Positions 42,765-52,836 of a DNA stretch of 64,000 nt are shown here, one piece after another. Location: assembly GCF_009857535.1 (NCBI RefSeq), contig NZ_WWCS01000008.1, positions 62,001-126,000 of the forward strand, given 5' to 3'. The translations under genes were made by a program, and so were the position numbers. Under the pieces are notes generated by a model. It did not search any database. It saw only the letters and a list, made by a program, of their open reading frames with translations, and was not told the origin of the DNA. How positions within the stretch are numbered: position 1 is the first letter of the stretch; every line of letters begins with the position of its first letter. The DNA is from Duganella margarita (GTDB lineage Bacteria; Pseudomonadota; Gammaproteobacteria; Burkholderiales; Burkholderiaceae_D).

Positions 42765-45755
42765 ATGCAACGTACTTTGAAAACGATTTCAAGGGTGCCG
42801 GCCCGCCGCCGCCTGATCGCCATGGCCGTCGCCGGCGCCTGCGCCACCTTGTCGGTCGCCCAGGCGCAGGACGCCGCCAACCCCACCGACAGCACCACCA
42901 GCGCGCCGACGGTGGTGGTGACCGGCATCCGCGCCAGCATGCAATCGACGCTGAACATGAAGCGCAATTCCGACGGCATCGTCGACGGCATCGTCGCCGA
43001 TGACATCGGCAAATTCCCCGACACCAACCTGGCCGAGTCGCTGCAGCGCATTTCCGGCGTGTCGATCGACCGCAGCAACGGCGAAGGGCAGAAGGTCACC
43101 GTGCGCGGCCTCGGTCCGGACTTCAACCTGGTGCTGCTGAACGGCCGCCAGATGCCGACCACCGACCTGAGCGATTTGTCGGGCCGCTCGTTCGACTTCT
43201 CCAACCTGGCGTCGGAAGCGATCTCGCAGCTGCAGGTCTACAAGACCGGCCGCGCCGACAGCCCCACCGGCGGCATCGGCGCCACCATCAATGTGATGAC
43301 CGCGCGCCCGCTGGACAATCCGGGCATGCGCGCCAGCATCGGCGCCAAGGCGGTCAAGGACAGCTCCAACGACCACCTGCCGGGCATGCTGAAGGGCGAC
43401 AGCGTCACCCCGGAAGTCTCGGGCATCTACAGCAACACCAGCGCCGACGGCCGCTTCGGCGTGGCGGTCAGCGCCAGCTACCAGAAGCGCGATTCCGGCT
43501 TCAACCGCGCCGGCCTGGCCAACGGCTACCAGGGGCCGTATCTGGGCTCGGCCACCACCGACGGCGTGACGCTGCCGCAGCCCGGCCAGCCGGGTTCGCA
43601 GAACATCACCAACCGTCCCGGCCCGACCGATCTGTACTCGATCCCGCAGAACTTCGGCTACAGCGTCAACGCCATCCAGCGGCAGCGCACCAACGGCCAG
43701 CTGGTGCTGCAATTCCGCCCGGTCAAGGAACTCACCACCACGCTCGACCTGACCTACTCGGAACAGAAGATCCAGACCAAGCGTAACGAACTGAGCGTGT
43801 GGTTCGGCCAGACGCCGACCTCGACCAGCAGCTGGCCGGGCGGCCATGTGCAAGCGCCGCTGACCTACGAGGAAACCTACAAGACGCCGCAGGACATCTC
43901 GGTGGTGGGCGGCGACTACGCCACCAAGACCAAGAACCAGTCGATCGGCTTTAACACCGTGTGGAAAGCCACGCCGACCCTGCGCGTCGAGTTCGATGCC
44001 CACCATTCCACCGCCGAGTCCGGCGCCGACAGCCCGTTCGGCAGCGAGAACAACCTGTCCAACGCCAGCTTTAGCCGCGGCAACACCAAGATCGACTTCA
44101 CCCACGAACTGCCAGTGCTGAGCATGCCGGCGGCCGACCTGGTGAACCAGCCGATCCAGGCCGCCGGGTCGTGGTTCCACAACAGCTGGGAGAAAGCCAC
44201 TATCAACCAGGCCCAGGCCAAGGGCAACCTGAAGCTGCTGGAGGCGTCCGAGCTCAATTTCGGCGTCGGCTATACCGACGCCAGCAACCGCTCGACCTAT
44301 TCCAACGTGCAGAACAACACCTGGGGCGGCGCCACCAAGGCCTCGGACTACCCGGGCAGCATCTTCCAGGCCAATCCGCTGGGCTCGTATTTCCAGCAGC
44401 TGGGCGGGCATGACGCGCCACAGCTGTTCGGCACGCTGTACACCTTCGACTTTGCCACGCTGCGCGCGCTGACCGCCAAGGCCACCGGCAACGCCGCCGG
44501 CTACCTGCCGAATTTCGCCAGCGCCGACACCGACCGCGAGCTGAAGGAAAAAACCAGTTCCGGCTACCTGTCGTTCGGCACCGACTGGGACACTGCGATC
44601 CCGTTCCACTCGGCGCTCGGGGTGCGCGTCGAACGCACCAAGGTGACTTCGCGCGCCCAGATCCTGCCGGGCACCGGCATTTCGTGGGAATCGCAGAACG
44701 AGTTGCCGCTCAAGTTCGCCGGCGCCGCCTACAGCAACCAGGACGCGTCGTACACCAATGTGCTGCCGAGTCTGAACCTGGACTTCGACCTGCGGCCCGA
44801 CATGAAGCTGCGCGCCAGCGCCGGCAGCACCATCGGCCGGCCGCGTTACGACCAGATGCAGGGCGGCCTGACGCTGGGCACCATCGCCAACGTCTTCACC
44901 GGCGGCACCGCCTCGGTCGGCAATCCGGCCCTGAAGCCGGTCAAGTCGAAGAACCTGGACTTGTCGTGGGAGTGGTACTATGACCAGCAGAGCGTGCTGT
45001 CGCTGGCGCTGTTCCACAAGAAGATGGACAACTACGCCGGCCAGACCGTCACCTCGCAGTCGCTGTACAACCTGCACACGCCGATCGGCGGCGCCTACTA
45101 CAACGCCGCCATCGCCTCGGGCTGTACGGCGGCCGACACCAACTGCCTGCGCAACTACATCCTCAGCACCTTCGACGGCCAGCCGGGCGTGACCAAGACC
45201 GGCGTCAAGTCGGACGGCAACCTGAACGGCACCATCGTCGGCCAGCCGACCGATCCGCTGGCCAACTTCCTGGTGACCAGCTACGCCAACCAGAAGTCGG
45301 CCACCGTCAAGGGCGCCGAGCTCAACGTGCAGCACATGTTCGGCCGCAGCGGTTTCGGCGTCCAGGCCAACTACACCTACGTCAGCTCGCCGACCAAGTA
45401 CGACAACGCCAACACCAACGACCAGTTCGCGATTCTCGGCCTCAGCAACTCGGCCAACTTGGTCGGCATCTACGAAGACCAGAAATGGTCGGTGCGGATC
45501 GCCTACAACTGGCGCGACAAGTTCCTGGCGGCGACGGTCGATGGCAACGGCCGCGCAGCGCCGGTGTACACTGACACCTACGGCCAGACCGACGTCAGCG
45601 TGGGCTACAACTTCAACGACCGGCTGAGCTTCCAGGCCGAGGTGATCAACCTGACCAACGCCACCCAGCGCCAGTTCGGCCGCACCGAAGCGGCGACCCT
45701 GAACGTGACGCAAGCCGGACCGCGTTACATGCTGGGCGCGCGCTACAAGTTCTGA
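42765..45755 (+). CDS. TonB-dependent receptor, TIGR01782 (Xanthomonas-Caulobacter) type
   Basis: The protein has 996 residues, preceded by AAGGAGA at 42754-42760. It has a Sec signal ending near AQAQ, then VVVTGIRASMQSTLNMKRNSDGIVDGIVADDIGKFPDTNLAESLQRI, the hallmark of TIGR01782 receptors, a plug (VTVRGLGPDFNLVLLNGRQMPT) and a long beta-barrel ending YMLGARYKF. These receptors usually import oligosaccharides. The divergent ROK regulator and the following cupin-like gene support a carbohydrate-uptake role. A terminator follows the stop. Confidence 0.93.
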   Translation: MQRTLKTISRVPARRRLIAMAVAGACATLSVAQAQDAANPTDSTTSAPTVVVTGIRASMQSTLNMKRNSDGIVDGIVADDIGKFPDTNLAESLQRISGVSIDRSNGEGQKVTVRGLGPDFNLVLLNGRQMPTTDLSDLSGRSFDFSNLASEAISQLQVYKTGRADSPTGGIGATINVMTARPLDNPGMRASIGAKAVKDSSNDHLPGMLKGDSVTPEVSGIYSNTSADGRFGVAVSASYQKRDSGFNRAGLANGYQGPYLGSATTDGVTLPQPGQPGSQNITNRPGPTDLYSIPQNFGYSVNAIQRQRTNGQLVLQFRPVKELTTTLDLTYSEQKIQTKRNELSVWFGQTPTSTSSWPGGHVQAPLTYEETYKTPQDISVVGGDYATKTKNQSIGFNTVWKATPTLRVEFDAHHSTAESGADSPFGSENNLSNASFSRGNTKIDFTHELPVLSMPAADLVNQPIQAAGSWFHNSWEKATINQAQAKGNLKLLEASELNFGVGYTDASNRSTYSNVQNNTWGGATKASDYPGSIFQANPLGSYFQQLGGHDAPQLFGTLYTFDFATLRALTAKATGNAAGYLPNFASADTDRELKEKTSSGYLSFGTDWDTAIPFHSALGVRVERTKVTSRAQILPGTGISWESQNELPLKFAGAAYSNQDASYTNVLPSLNLDFDLRPDMKLRASAGSTIGRPRYDQMQGGLTLGTIANVFTGGTASVGNPALKPVKSKNLDLSWEWYYDQQSVLSLALFHKKMDNYAGQTVTSQSLYNLHTPIGGAYYNAAIASGCTAADTNCLRNYILSTFDGQPGVTKTGVKSDGNLNGTIVGQPTDPLANFLVTSYANQKSATVKGAELNVQHMFGRSGFGVQANYTYVSSPTKYDNANTNDQFAILGLSNSANLVGIYEDQKWSVRIAYNWRDKFLAATVDGNGRAAPVYTDTYGQTDVSVGYNFNDRLSFQAEVINLTNATQRQFGRTEAATLNVTQAGPRYMLGARYKF

Positions 45756-45779
45756 TCGGCAGCGTCTGACCGTGCCGCA

Positions 45780-45807
45780 GGCCGCCGTTGTCCAGGCGGC
45801 CTTTTTT
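45780..45807 (+). terminator. Intrinsic terminator after the TonB receptor
   Basis: GGCCGCC (45780-45786), 8-base loop, GGCGGCC (45795-45801) followed by six T (45802-45807). The U-tract lies directly against an ATG at 45809, the first in-frame start of the cupin-like gene. Confidence 0.85.
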
Positions 45808-45829
45808 CATGAGAGTCAACCCGTCCAGC

Positions 45830-46819
45830 ATGCAACCGATTGCCGAAATAGATTGCCAGCGCAGCCGCCAGCTGCGCGCCGACCCCAGCCAGCCGCTGCC
45901 GGACCAGATCCTGCAGTCGCCAGTGCCGCTGGTGCTGCGCGGCCTGGTGGCCGACTGGCCACTGGTGCAGGCCGCGCGCCGTTCGCCGCAGGCGGCCGAC
46001 GCCTACCTGCGCCGCTTCTACCGCGACGCCACCGTGCTGGCCAGCCACGCGCCGCCGGAAACGGGCGGGCGGATCTTCTATAACGACGACCTCAGCGGCT
46101 TCAATTTCCAGTCGCAGATGGTGCGCTTCGACCAGGTGCTGGACGCCTTGCGCGCCCACCTCGACCATCCGGCGCCGCCGACCCTGTACGTCGGCTCGAC
46201 CAGCATCGACACCTGCCTGCCGGGCCTGCGCGCTGAAAACGATGTCAACTTCGGCGCGCGCGATCCGCTGGCCAGCATCTGGATCGGCAACCGCACCCGC
46301 ATTCCGGCCCACTACGACGTGCCCGACAACCTGGCCTGCGTGGCGGCCGGGCGGCGCCGCTTCACGCTGTTCCCGCCGGAGCAGCTGGCCAACCTGTATG
46401 TCGGCCCGCTGGACTTCACGCCGGCCGGCCAGTCGGTCAGCCTGGTCGATCTGCACCAGCCCGACCTGGCGCGCCACCCGCGCTTTGCCGAGGCGCTGGC
46501 GCACGCCCAGTCGGCCGAGCTGGACGCGGGCGACGCCCTGTTCCTTCCGAGCATGTGGTGGCACCACGTCGAAGGGCTGACGCCGTTCAACATCTTGCTC
46601 AATTACTGGTGGCGGCAGTCGCCGGACTGGATGGATACGCCGTTCAACACCTTGCTGCTGGGATTGATGACGGTGCGCGACCTGCCGCCGGCCCAGCGCG
46701 CCGCCTGGCGCCAGCACTTCGATCACCACGTGTTCGATCGCGCCGACGGCGCCGCGCCGCTCGGCGCCGATGGCGCCCGCGCGCTGCGCGCGCAGTTACT
46801 GCGGCGGTTGCGGGGCTAA
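45830..46819 (+). CDS. Cupin-like (JmjC/cupin_8) domain protein
   Basis: The protein has 329 residues from ATG 45830; ATG 45809 is an alternative but sits against the terminator's U-tract. The double-stranded beta-helix carries HYDVPDN (iron-binding His-x-Asp) and a later histidine in WWHHVEGL, with the JmjC-type WIGNRTRIPAH segment. The family includes iron/2-oxoglutarate hydroxylases such as FIH, and cupin_8 genes are often found beside TIGR01782 receptors. The terminator immediately upstream suggests expression partly by read-through or from its own weak promoter. Confidence 0.83.
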   Translation: MQPIAEIDCQRSRQLRADPSQPLPDQILQSPVPLVLRGLVADWPLVQAARRSPQAADAYLRRFYRDATVLASHAPPETGGRIFYNDDLSGFNFQSQMVRFDQVLDALRAHLDHPAPPTLYVGSTSIDTCLPGLRAENDVNFGARDPLASIWIGNRTRIPAHYDVPDNLACVAAGRRRFTLFPPEQLANLYVGPLDFTPAGQSVSLVDLHQPDLARHPRFAEALAHAQSAELDAGDALFLPSMWWHHVEGLTPFNILLNYWWRQSPDWMDTPFNTLLLGLMTVRDLPPAQRAAWRQHFDHHVFDRADGAAPLGADGARALRAQLLRRLRG

Positions 46820-47059
46820 GCCCGCATTTAATTTGGGACTATTGCTTTAGGGATACAGTATATCCGGCTCTGAGTGATACCAGAAAACAACAAAAACCAG
46901 CCAATTCATTAACAATTGCACCACTATTGCGCATTTTTGCTTTGTGACACCGGCAATATTGTGCGAAATTGTTACCCACAACGTGAAGGTGACATCTGTC
47001 ATAGAACAGCTGCGCCAAGAAGCGAATTAAAAGTATTTTCATCACTTCAGGGAGTAGTC

Positions 47060-49849
47060 TTGAAACACACCATGAAAAAAAGCGCCATTGCGATGGCGTT
47101 GGGCGTAGCATTTTCGCAATATTCGGTCGCACAGGAAGCGCCAGCCGCTGACGACACCAAACTGCAGCGCGTCACCATCACCGGTTCCAGCATCAAGCGC
47201 ACCGAAGCCGAAGCCGCCGGCTCGGTGCAGGTCCTGACCCGCGAAGACATCGCGCGCACCGGCCAGACCACCGCCCTGGGCATTCTGAATTCGTCGTCCG
47301 CCGTCAGCACCGACATCAGCTCGGCATCGAGCAGCTCGGGCAGCTTCGCCACCGGTTCGTCCGGCGTGGGCCTGCGCGGCCTGGGCAAAGTGGCAACCCT
47401 GATCCTGGTCAACGGCCAGCGCATCGCCGAATACGGCCTGGCCGACGGCGCCCAGCAAAACTTCACCAACCTGGACGCAATTCCAGCCGGCGCCATCGAC
47501 CACATCGAGATCCTGAAAGACGGCGCATCGGCCATCTACGGTTCCGACGCCATCGCTGGCGTGATCAACATCATCCTGCTGAAGGATTTCGAAGGCGCGA
47601 AACTGACCGCCAACTACAAAGAATCGGAAAAATTCAAGGACCAGCGTAACCGCAGCATTGCCGGCATCATCGGCTGGGGCGACATCGACACCAACGGTTT
47701 CAATACCTACCTGACCTATGAAGGCTACAAGAGCGACGGCTACAGCACCGGCGACCTGCAGAGCAACTACCCGGACTGGCACCGCCTGACCCCGGGCCGC
47801 TCGACCTGGGATGCGCCAAGCGTTTACTCGCCAACCGGTAATCTGTTCCTGAATACCAATAACTACGTGGCGGCACCGGGTTGCCCGGCGGATGCGATCG
47901 ATCCGAAAGACAAGCTGTGCAAATATAACGTCCTGCCAGGCACCGGCCTGACCACCAACGCCAAGCGTTACGCACTGGCCAGCAACACCCACTTCCGCAT
48001 TGGCAAATCGATCGACGCCAACCTGGAAATCACCAACGCTGCCGCCAGCAACGATTACATCGTCGCGCCGTTCGCCGTGCAGCCGACCACCTCGCCGAAC
48101 ACCTGGTATAACGCCATCGGCGGCAAGATCGTGGGCCCGTACTACTATCCGAAACTGCCGGTCGGCCACCCGAACAATCCGTACACCGTACCGGTTGAAT
48201 TCCGCGCCCGCTTTGCCGATACCGGCAACGGCTTCAACTTCAACCGCACCGAATCGGAACAGTCGCGCGTCATGCTGAGCCTGAACGGCGACGTCGCCGG
48301 CTGGGACTGGAAATCGGCGGTTGGCTACATGAACTCGGAAGCGACCAAGGCCACCCGCGCCGCCAGCGCCACCGGTTACACCAACGCCATCGTCAACGGC
48401 ACCTACAAGTTCGGCGGCCAGAACAGCTACACGCTGCTGGACTCGATGTTCCCGGTCCGTACCACCATCGGCAAATCGCGTACCTCGTTCGCCAACGGCA
48501 CCGTGTCGGGCGAAGTGATGCAACTGCCGGCCGGTCCGCTGAACATGGCGTTCGGCGCCGACATCCGTCGCGAACACTATGAAATGGCCAGCTCGGACAA
48601 CGTGCTGCGCGGTGACCTGATCGGTATCGCCGGTCTGCAAGTCAACGACAACATGGACCACTACGCACTGTTCACCGAAGCCACCATTCCGGTGATCAAG
48701 CGGGTGGAACTGAGCGCGGCCGTGCGTGCCGACAAGTCGACCAACAGCGACGTGCACTACTCGCCGAAACTGGGCCTGCGCATCAACGCCACCGACAGCC
48801 TGCTGCTGCGGGCGACCGTCTCGGGCGGCTTCCGCGCACCCAACATCGTAGAGACCGGTAACGGCCTGGGCCGTAGCTCGTTCCAGAACAACACCAGCGA
48901 TCCACGTCGTTGCTCGACCGCCAGCGCGCTGAACAAGCTGGTCCAGAATGCACCGGGCGTCACTGCGGCCGACAAGGCCCAGGGCAACACCCTGCAAGAT
49001 GCCGACTGCAAGGCGGGTGTCCCGACCTTCGTGTCCGCCAACAAGGACCTGAAGCCGGAAACCTCGCGTTCGATCACCGCCGGTGCGGTGTGGGAACCGA
49101 TCAAGAACTGGAACCTGGCGCTGGATTACTTCCACATCGAGCGCAAGGATGAAATCGGCACCCGCTCGACGTCGGATATCCTGCGCGGCGAAGCCGGCCT
49201 GCCAGCTGGCCAGCTGATCCGTGTCGACAACACCGCATCGGACAACCTGTTCTACGCGCTGGTCAACAAATACGCACCAGGCAACACGTTGAACTTCGGC
49301 GGCGTGGGCGCCATCGGCCTGCTGTACAACCCATACGTCAACAGTGGCAAGACCCGTGCTTCGGGCTTCGACTTCGACGCCTCGGGCCGCTTCAACACCG
49401 CGCTGGGCCAGGTACGCCTGAAACTGGAAGGTACCTACCTGTGGAAGTACCAGGAATTCAGCGTGACGGACAATGCCTATGACACCAACATGGCCGGTAC
49501 TTACGACCTGGGTGGCCGCCTGAACACCAAGCTGCGCGCCAGCCTGAAGAACGGTGCTTTCGACCACGGCATGACGATCAACTACAACAGTGGTTACAGC
49601 AACAACAGCCTGTCGTCGCCGACCTACTGCGCCACCAACAACGTTGCAGCGGCGTATGCCGACACCTGCGGCCACGTTGGCAGCAACACCACAGTCGACT
49701 ACAACCTGGCCTACACCGGCGTGAAGAACACCACGCTGGCCCTGTACATCGACAACCTGCTGTCGAAGGATGCACCGGTCCAGTGGCGTGATGGCTACCA
49801 GCCACAGTTCCGCCGCATCGGCCTGACCGCCAGCTACAAGTTCTTCTAA
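47060..49849 (+). CDS. TonB-dependent outer-membrane receptor
   Basis: The protein has 929 residues from TTG 47060, 5 bases after GGGAG; ATG 47072 is in frame but too far from that site (about 17 bases). A signal peptide (KKSAIAMALGVAFSQYSVAQ) is followed by TITGSSIKR, a plug domain (DHIEILKDGASAIYGSDAIAGVINIIL) and a barrel ending GLTASYKFF. The Ser-rich stretch SSASSSSGSFATGSSG in the plug is unusual. Codon choice is closer to that of highly expressed genes than in the neighbouring receptors. The substrate is unknown; a strong terminator follows. Confidence 0.92.
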   Translation: MKHTMKKSAIAMALGVAFSQYSVAQEAPAADDTKLQRVTITGSSIKRTEAEAAGSVQVLTREDIARTGQTTALGILNSSSAVSTDISSASSSSGSFATGSSGVGLRGLGKVATLILVNGQRIAEYGLADGAQQNFTNLDAIPAGAIDHIEILKDGASAIYGSDAIAGVINIILLKDFEGAKLTANYKESEKFKDQRNRSIAGIIGWGDIDTNGFNTYLTYEGYKSDGYSTGDLQSNYPDWHRLTPGRSTWDAPSVYSPTGNLFLNTNNYVAAPGCPADAIDPKDKLCKYNVLPGTGLTTNAKRYALASNTHFRIGKSIDANLEITNAAASNDYIVAPFAVQPTTSPNTWYNAIGGKIVGPYYYPKLPVGHPNNPYTVPVEFRARFADTGNGFNFNRTESEQSRVMLSLNGDVAGWDWKSAVGYMNSEATKATRAASATGYTNAIVNGTYKFGGQNSYTLLDSMFPVRTTIGKSRTSFANGTVSGEVMQLPAGPLNMAFGADIRREHYEMASSDNVLRGDLIGIAGLQVNDNMDHYALFTEATIPVIKRVELSAAVRADKSTNSDVHYSPKLGLRINATDSLLLRATVSGGFRAPNIVETGNGLGRSSFQNNTSDPRRCSTASALNKLVQNAPGVTAADKAQGNTLQDADCKAGVPTFVSANKDLKPETSRSITAGAVWEPIKNWNLALDYFHIERKDEIGTRSTSDILRGEAGLPAGQLIRVDNTASDNLFYALVNKYAPGNTLNFGGVGAIGLLYNPYVNSGKTRASGFDFDASGRFNTALGQVRLKLEGTYLWKYQEFSVTDNAYDTNMAGTYDLGGRLNTKLRASLKNGAFDHGMTINYNSGYSNNSLSSPTYCATNNVAAAYADTCGHVGSNTTVDYNLAYTGVKNTTLALYIDNLLSKDAPVQWRDGYQPQFRRIGLTASYKFF

Positions 49850-49890
49850 TGTAGCGATGCTCGCCCGGCGCTGCCGGGGGATGCCTTCGA

Positions 49891-49925
49891 ATGCCGCGCA
49901 GTGCAAACTGCGCGGCATTTTTTTT
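49891..49925 (+). terminator. Strong intrinsic terminator
   Basis: ATGCCGCGCAGT (49891-49902), GCAA loop, ACTGCGCGGCAT (49907-49918), then eight T's. It has a perfect 12-bp stem and ends the transcript of the preceding TonB receptor. Confidence 0.93.
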
Positions 49926-49988
49926 GAGCGTAAAAGAAACCATGTAGCCGCTTCCACCCGGTGAGAGCTGGTTTTTGTGTTGTAAAAG

Positions 49989-50021
49989 ACGGTCTTTGTA
50001 TCGGACAGATACAAAGACCGT
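49989..50021. repeat. Perfect 14-bp inverted repeat at the broken end of a TonB receptor gene
   Basis: ACGGTCTTTGTATC (49989-50002), 5-base spacer, GATACAAAGACCGT (50008-50021). The right arm runs directly into sequence that still encodes TonB plug residues, while everything upstream is unrelated. No U-tract follows, so it does not look like a terminator. It marks the 5' truncation point of the downstream pseudogene. Confidence 0.75.
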
Positions 50022-52480
50022 GGTCGAGCTGCTGGCCAAGCTGCCCTCCGTCAGCGTGGCGCTCGACGGCAACAGCTACAACTCGTTTGCCGGCGGCGCC
50101 AGCTCGGTGTCGCTGCGCGGCCTGGACGCCAAGTACACGCTGATCCTGCTGAACGGCCGTCGCCTGGCCAACTACGGCTTTGCCAACGGCGCCGAAAACA
50201 GCTTCGTCGACCTCAACAACATCCCGCTGGCGGCGCTGGAGTCGGTCGAGATTCTGCGCGACGGCGCCTCGGCCATTTACGGCTCCGACGCGGTGGCCGG
50301 CGTGATCAACTTCAAGACCCGCAGCAACTACCAGGGCATGGAAGCCAGCGCCAACCTCGGCGCCAACGTCAAGGGCGACGGCAGCAGCGGCGACGCCAGT
50401 CTGACCAAGGGCTGGGGCGACCTCGACAAGGACGGCTACAACGTCCTGATGACGATTGACCTGATGCGCCGCAATTCCCTGCGCAGCGATAAGCACGACG
50501 CCTTCGCGGTGCCGGACTACCGCAAGTACGGCGGCACCGACGGCCGCACCACCACCCAGTTCCAGGGCTATGTGCGCGACTACGACAACGGCGAGCCCGG
50601 CTACGCCATCCCGGGCTGCAAGGGCACGGTCGGCATCGCCGAAGGCACCGGCGACCAGGTCTGCTTCACCAACCCGGCCACCCAGCTGACGCCGTCGCTG
50701 TCGCGCGCCGGCATCTCGACCATCGTCACCAAGCGCCTTAACGGCGGCGACGAACTGTTCCTGGAACTCGGCCTGAACCACAACAAGTCGACCTACCAGC
50801 AGGGCTATCCGATCTTTGACAGCGCCACGCTGGTGCCGACCGACGGCACCACCAATCCGGGCGTGCTGGGCTTGCCCGGACCGACCGATGACACCTACGG
50901 CTTCACCCCGGGCGACCGCCTGCAGGTGTTCCATTCGATCACCGAAGCGGGCCATCAGGTCGAGACCATCACCAACAACACGGTGCGCGTGGTGACCGGC
51001 TGGCGCGGCAAGATCCAGGGCTGGGACAGCGAATTTGCGCTCAACCTCAACCACAGCAAGCTGAAGGACGACACCACCAACGCGCTGCTGAAGGACGTCT
51101 CCAACCAGCTGCTCACGCAGGGCATCGCCGGCACCGGCGGCTATGATCCGTTCAACCCGGCCAACCCGCTGAGCGTGGTGTCGCCGATGATGTACACCAT
51201 GCACCACAACGCCACCTCCGAACTGGGCGTGGCCGAGTGGAAGATGAGCACGGCCGAGCTGTTCAGCTGGCAGGGCCGTCCGGTCGGCTTCGCCTGGGGC
51301 GCACAGGGCAGCCACGAGTCGATCGACGACGTGGCCGACCCGCAAACCGAGCTGGGTAACGTGGTCAACTACGGCGCCACCAGCAGCAAGGCCTCGCGCA
51401 ACCTGTACTCGGTCTACGGCGAACTGGCGGTGCTGGTGCTGGCCAACCTGGATGCCCAAGTGGCGCTGCGCGGTGACCATTACAGCGACTTCGGCACCAC
51501 CTGGAATCCGAAGCTGGCGCTGGCCTGGCGGCCGAGCGACAAGGTGCTGCTGCGCGGTTCGGCCACCACCTCGTTCAAGGCGCCGACCTTGCCGGAAATC
51601 GGCTCGATCACCACCGCCTACACCACCGTGGCCGACTGGGCCCGTTGCGGCCCGCTCGGCTATGTCGGCGCGCAATGTTCGTACAGCCCGAAAGACTACC
51701 TGAAGGGCAATCCGGACCTGAAGGCGGAAAAAGCCAGCAACTATTCGGCCGGCATCGTGCTGCAACCGGTCAAGGACCTGGTGGCGTCGCTGGACTGGTA
51801 TGGCATCCATCAGCGCGACCATCCAGGCGCTGGACGCGCAGTACATCGTCGACAACGAGGACATCATCCCCGGCTTCGCCGCGCTGATCGGCCGCGACCC
51901 GCGCAACGCGGCGCTGGAAGCCACCCATCCGGGCCTGAACAAGGGCCGCATCAACAGCGTGACCACGCCGTTCAGCAACGTCGGCAAGACCATCATCTCC
52001 GGCTTTGACCTCGACGTGCGCTACGACCTGGCGCTGGGCAACTACGGCAAGCTGCATTTCCGGGAGGTCAACAACCACACGCTGAAATACGACCAGAGCA
52101 TCGCGCCGGGCCAAGAGCCGACCAGCCGTCTGGGCGGCGTCTACCATCCGCGCTGGAACAACTCGTTCCGTACGTCGTATGAGTATGGCGTCAGCGAGTT
52201 CGCCATGACCGCGCGCACCGCCGCCGGCACGCTGAACATCGGCGACCCGACCTATGAGCAGGATCCGGCCGTGACCAACGCGCGCATCGGTTCCTACACG
52301 GTGTGGGACCTGAACTACACGCTGAAGGCGAATGCCAAGCTGACGCTGAACATGGGCGTCAACAACGTGTTCGACAAAGGCCTGGTGTACGCCAACAGCG
52401 CCTACGTCAATACCTATGTGCAGGGCTTGTCGGACGCCGTCGGCCGCTACGCCTACGTGAACGCGCGCTACGCCTTCTAG
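50008..52480 (+). pseudogene. TonB-dependent receptor, 5'-truncated and frameshifted
   Basis: The homologous part begins near 50018 inside the plug (VVELLAKLPSVSVALDGN, then VEILRDGASAIYGSDAVAGVINF); the signal peptide, TonB box and start of the plug are missing. Near 51820 the frame changes: the first frame reads DWYGIHQRD and continues as nonsense, while the downstream frame resumes with TIQALDAQYIVDNEDIIPGF and runs to a normal end (AYVNARYAF, stop 52478-52480). The break equals a net loss of two bases (or gain of one), as if one AC of GACACC had been lost. A short ORF from ATG 49975 could read the first part but would give no signal peptide. No function is expected. Confidence 0.9.
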
Positions 52481-52501
52481 GCTGCCGTGGTCCTGAAGCC
52501 G

Positions 52502-52533
52502 CCGCCGCGCTCGCCGCCGCGGCGGTTTTTTTT
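52502..52533 (+). terminator. Intrinsic terminator after the TonB pseudogene
   Basis: CCGCCGCG (52502-52509) pairs with CGCGGCGG (52518-52525) and is followed by eight T's. The remainder of the gap to rplC (to 52710) shows no gene or other clear element. Confidence 0.8.
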
Positions 52534-52710
52534 GCGCTGTCGCGTAGGACCGGCCCGAACGCCGCCGATCTGCCCGGCGCAGCCACAGTTACAGGGCGGT
52601 TTTACGGCGGCGGACAGCCCGCCAGCCCGCATGACGGCTGGCTTTGGCGGGCATTGACCGGGTGCTGCCGGCAATGCTGCGCAAAAACTGACATACCTCG
52701 TACTAAGTTG

Positions 52711-52739
52711 TTGCGTCAAGCCCCAAATCACGCTACACT
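52711..52739 (+). promoter_or_regulatory. Promoter of the rplC operon
   Basis: TTGCGT (52711-52716)-N17-TACACT (52734-52739) is a plausible sigma-70 promoter. The leader of about 90 bases before rplC contains a small stem CCCGCC/GGTGGG (52804-52823) next to the ribosome-binding site. This promoter would make the rest of the S10 block independent of rpsJ. Confidence 0.7.
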
Positions 52740-52836
52740 AGCCGGCTTCGGTATGGATTCGACTTTTTATTGGTCCGTACTAATTTTAGTAGTTCAACAT
52801 ATCCCCGCCCAATCGTAGGTGGGAATTGGAGAAAAA

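Noticed and set aside
42789..50014. Two minus-strand open frames of about 970-990 codons opposite TonB receptors
   Set aside because: They lack promoters, ribosome-binding sites and recognisable domains, while the + strand gives complete receptors with signal peptides.
49975..50020. Start codon giving the broken TonB receptor a short intact N-terminus
   Set aside because: The resulting MCCKRRSLYRTD sequence has no signal peptide and comes from the inverted-repeat junction, not from receptor sequence.
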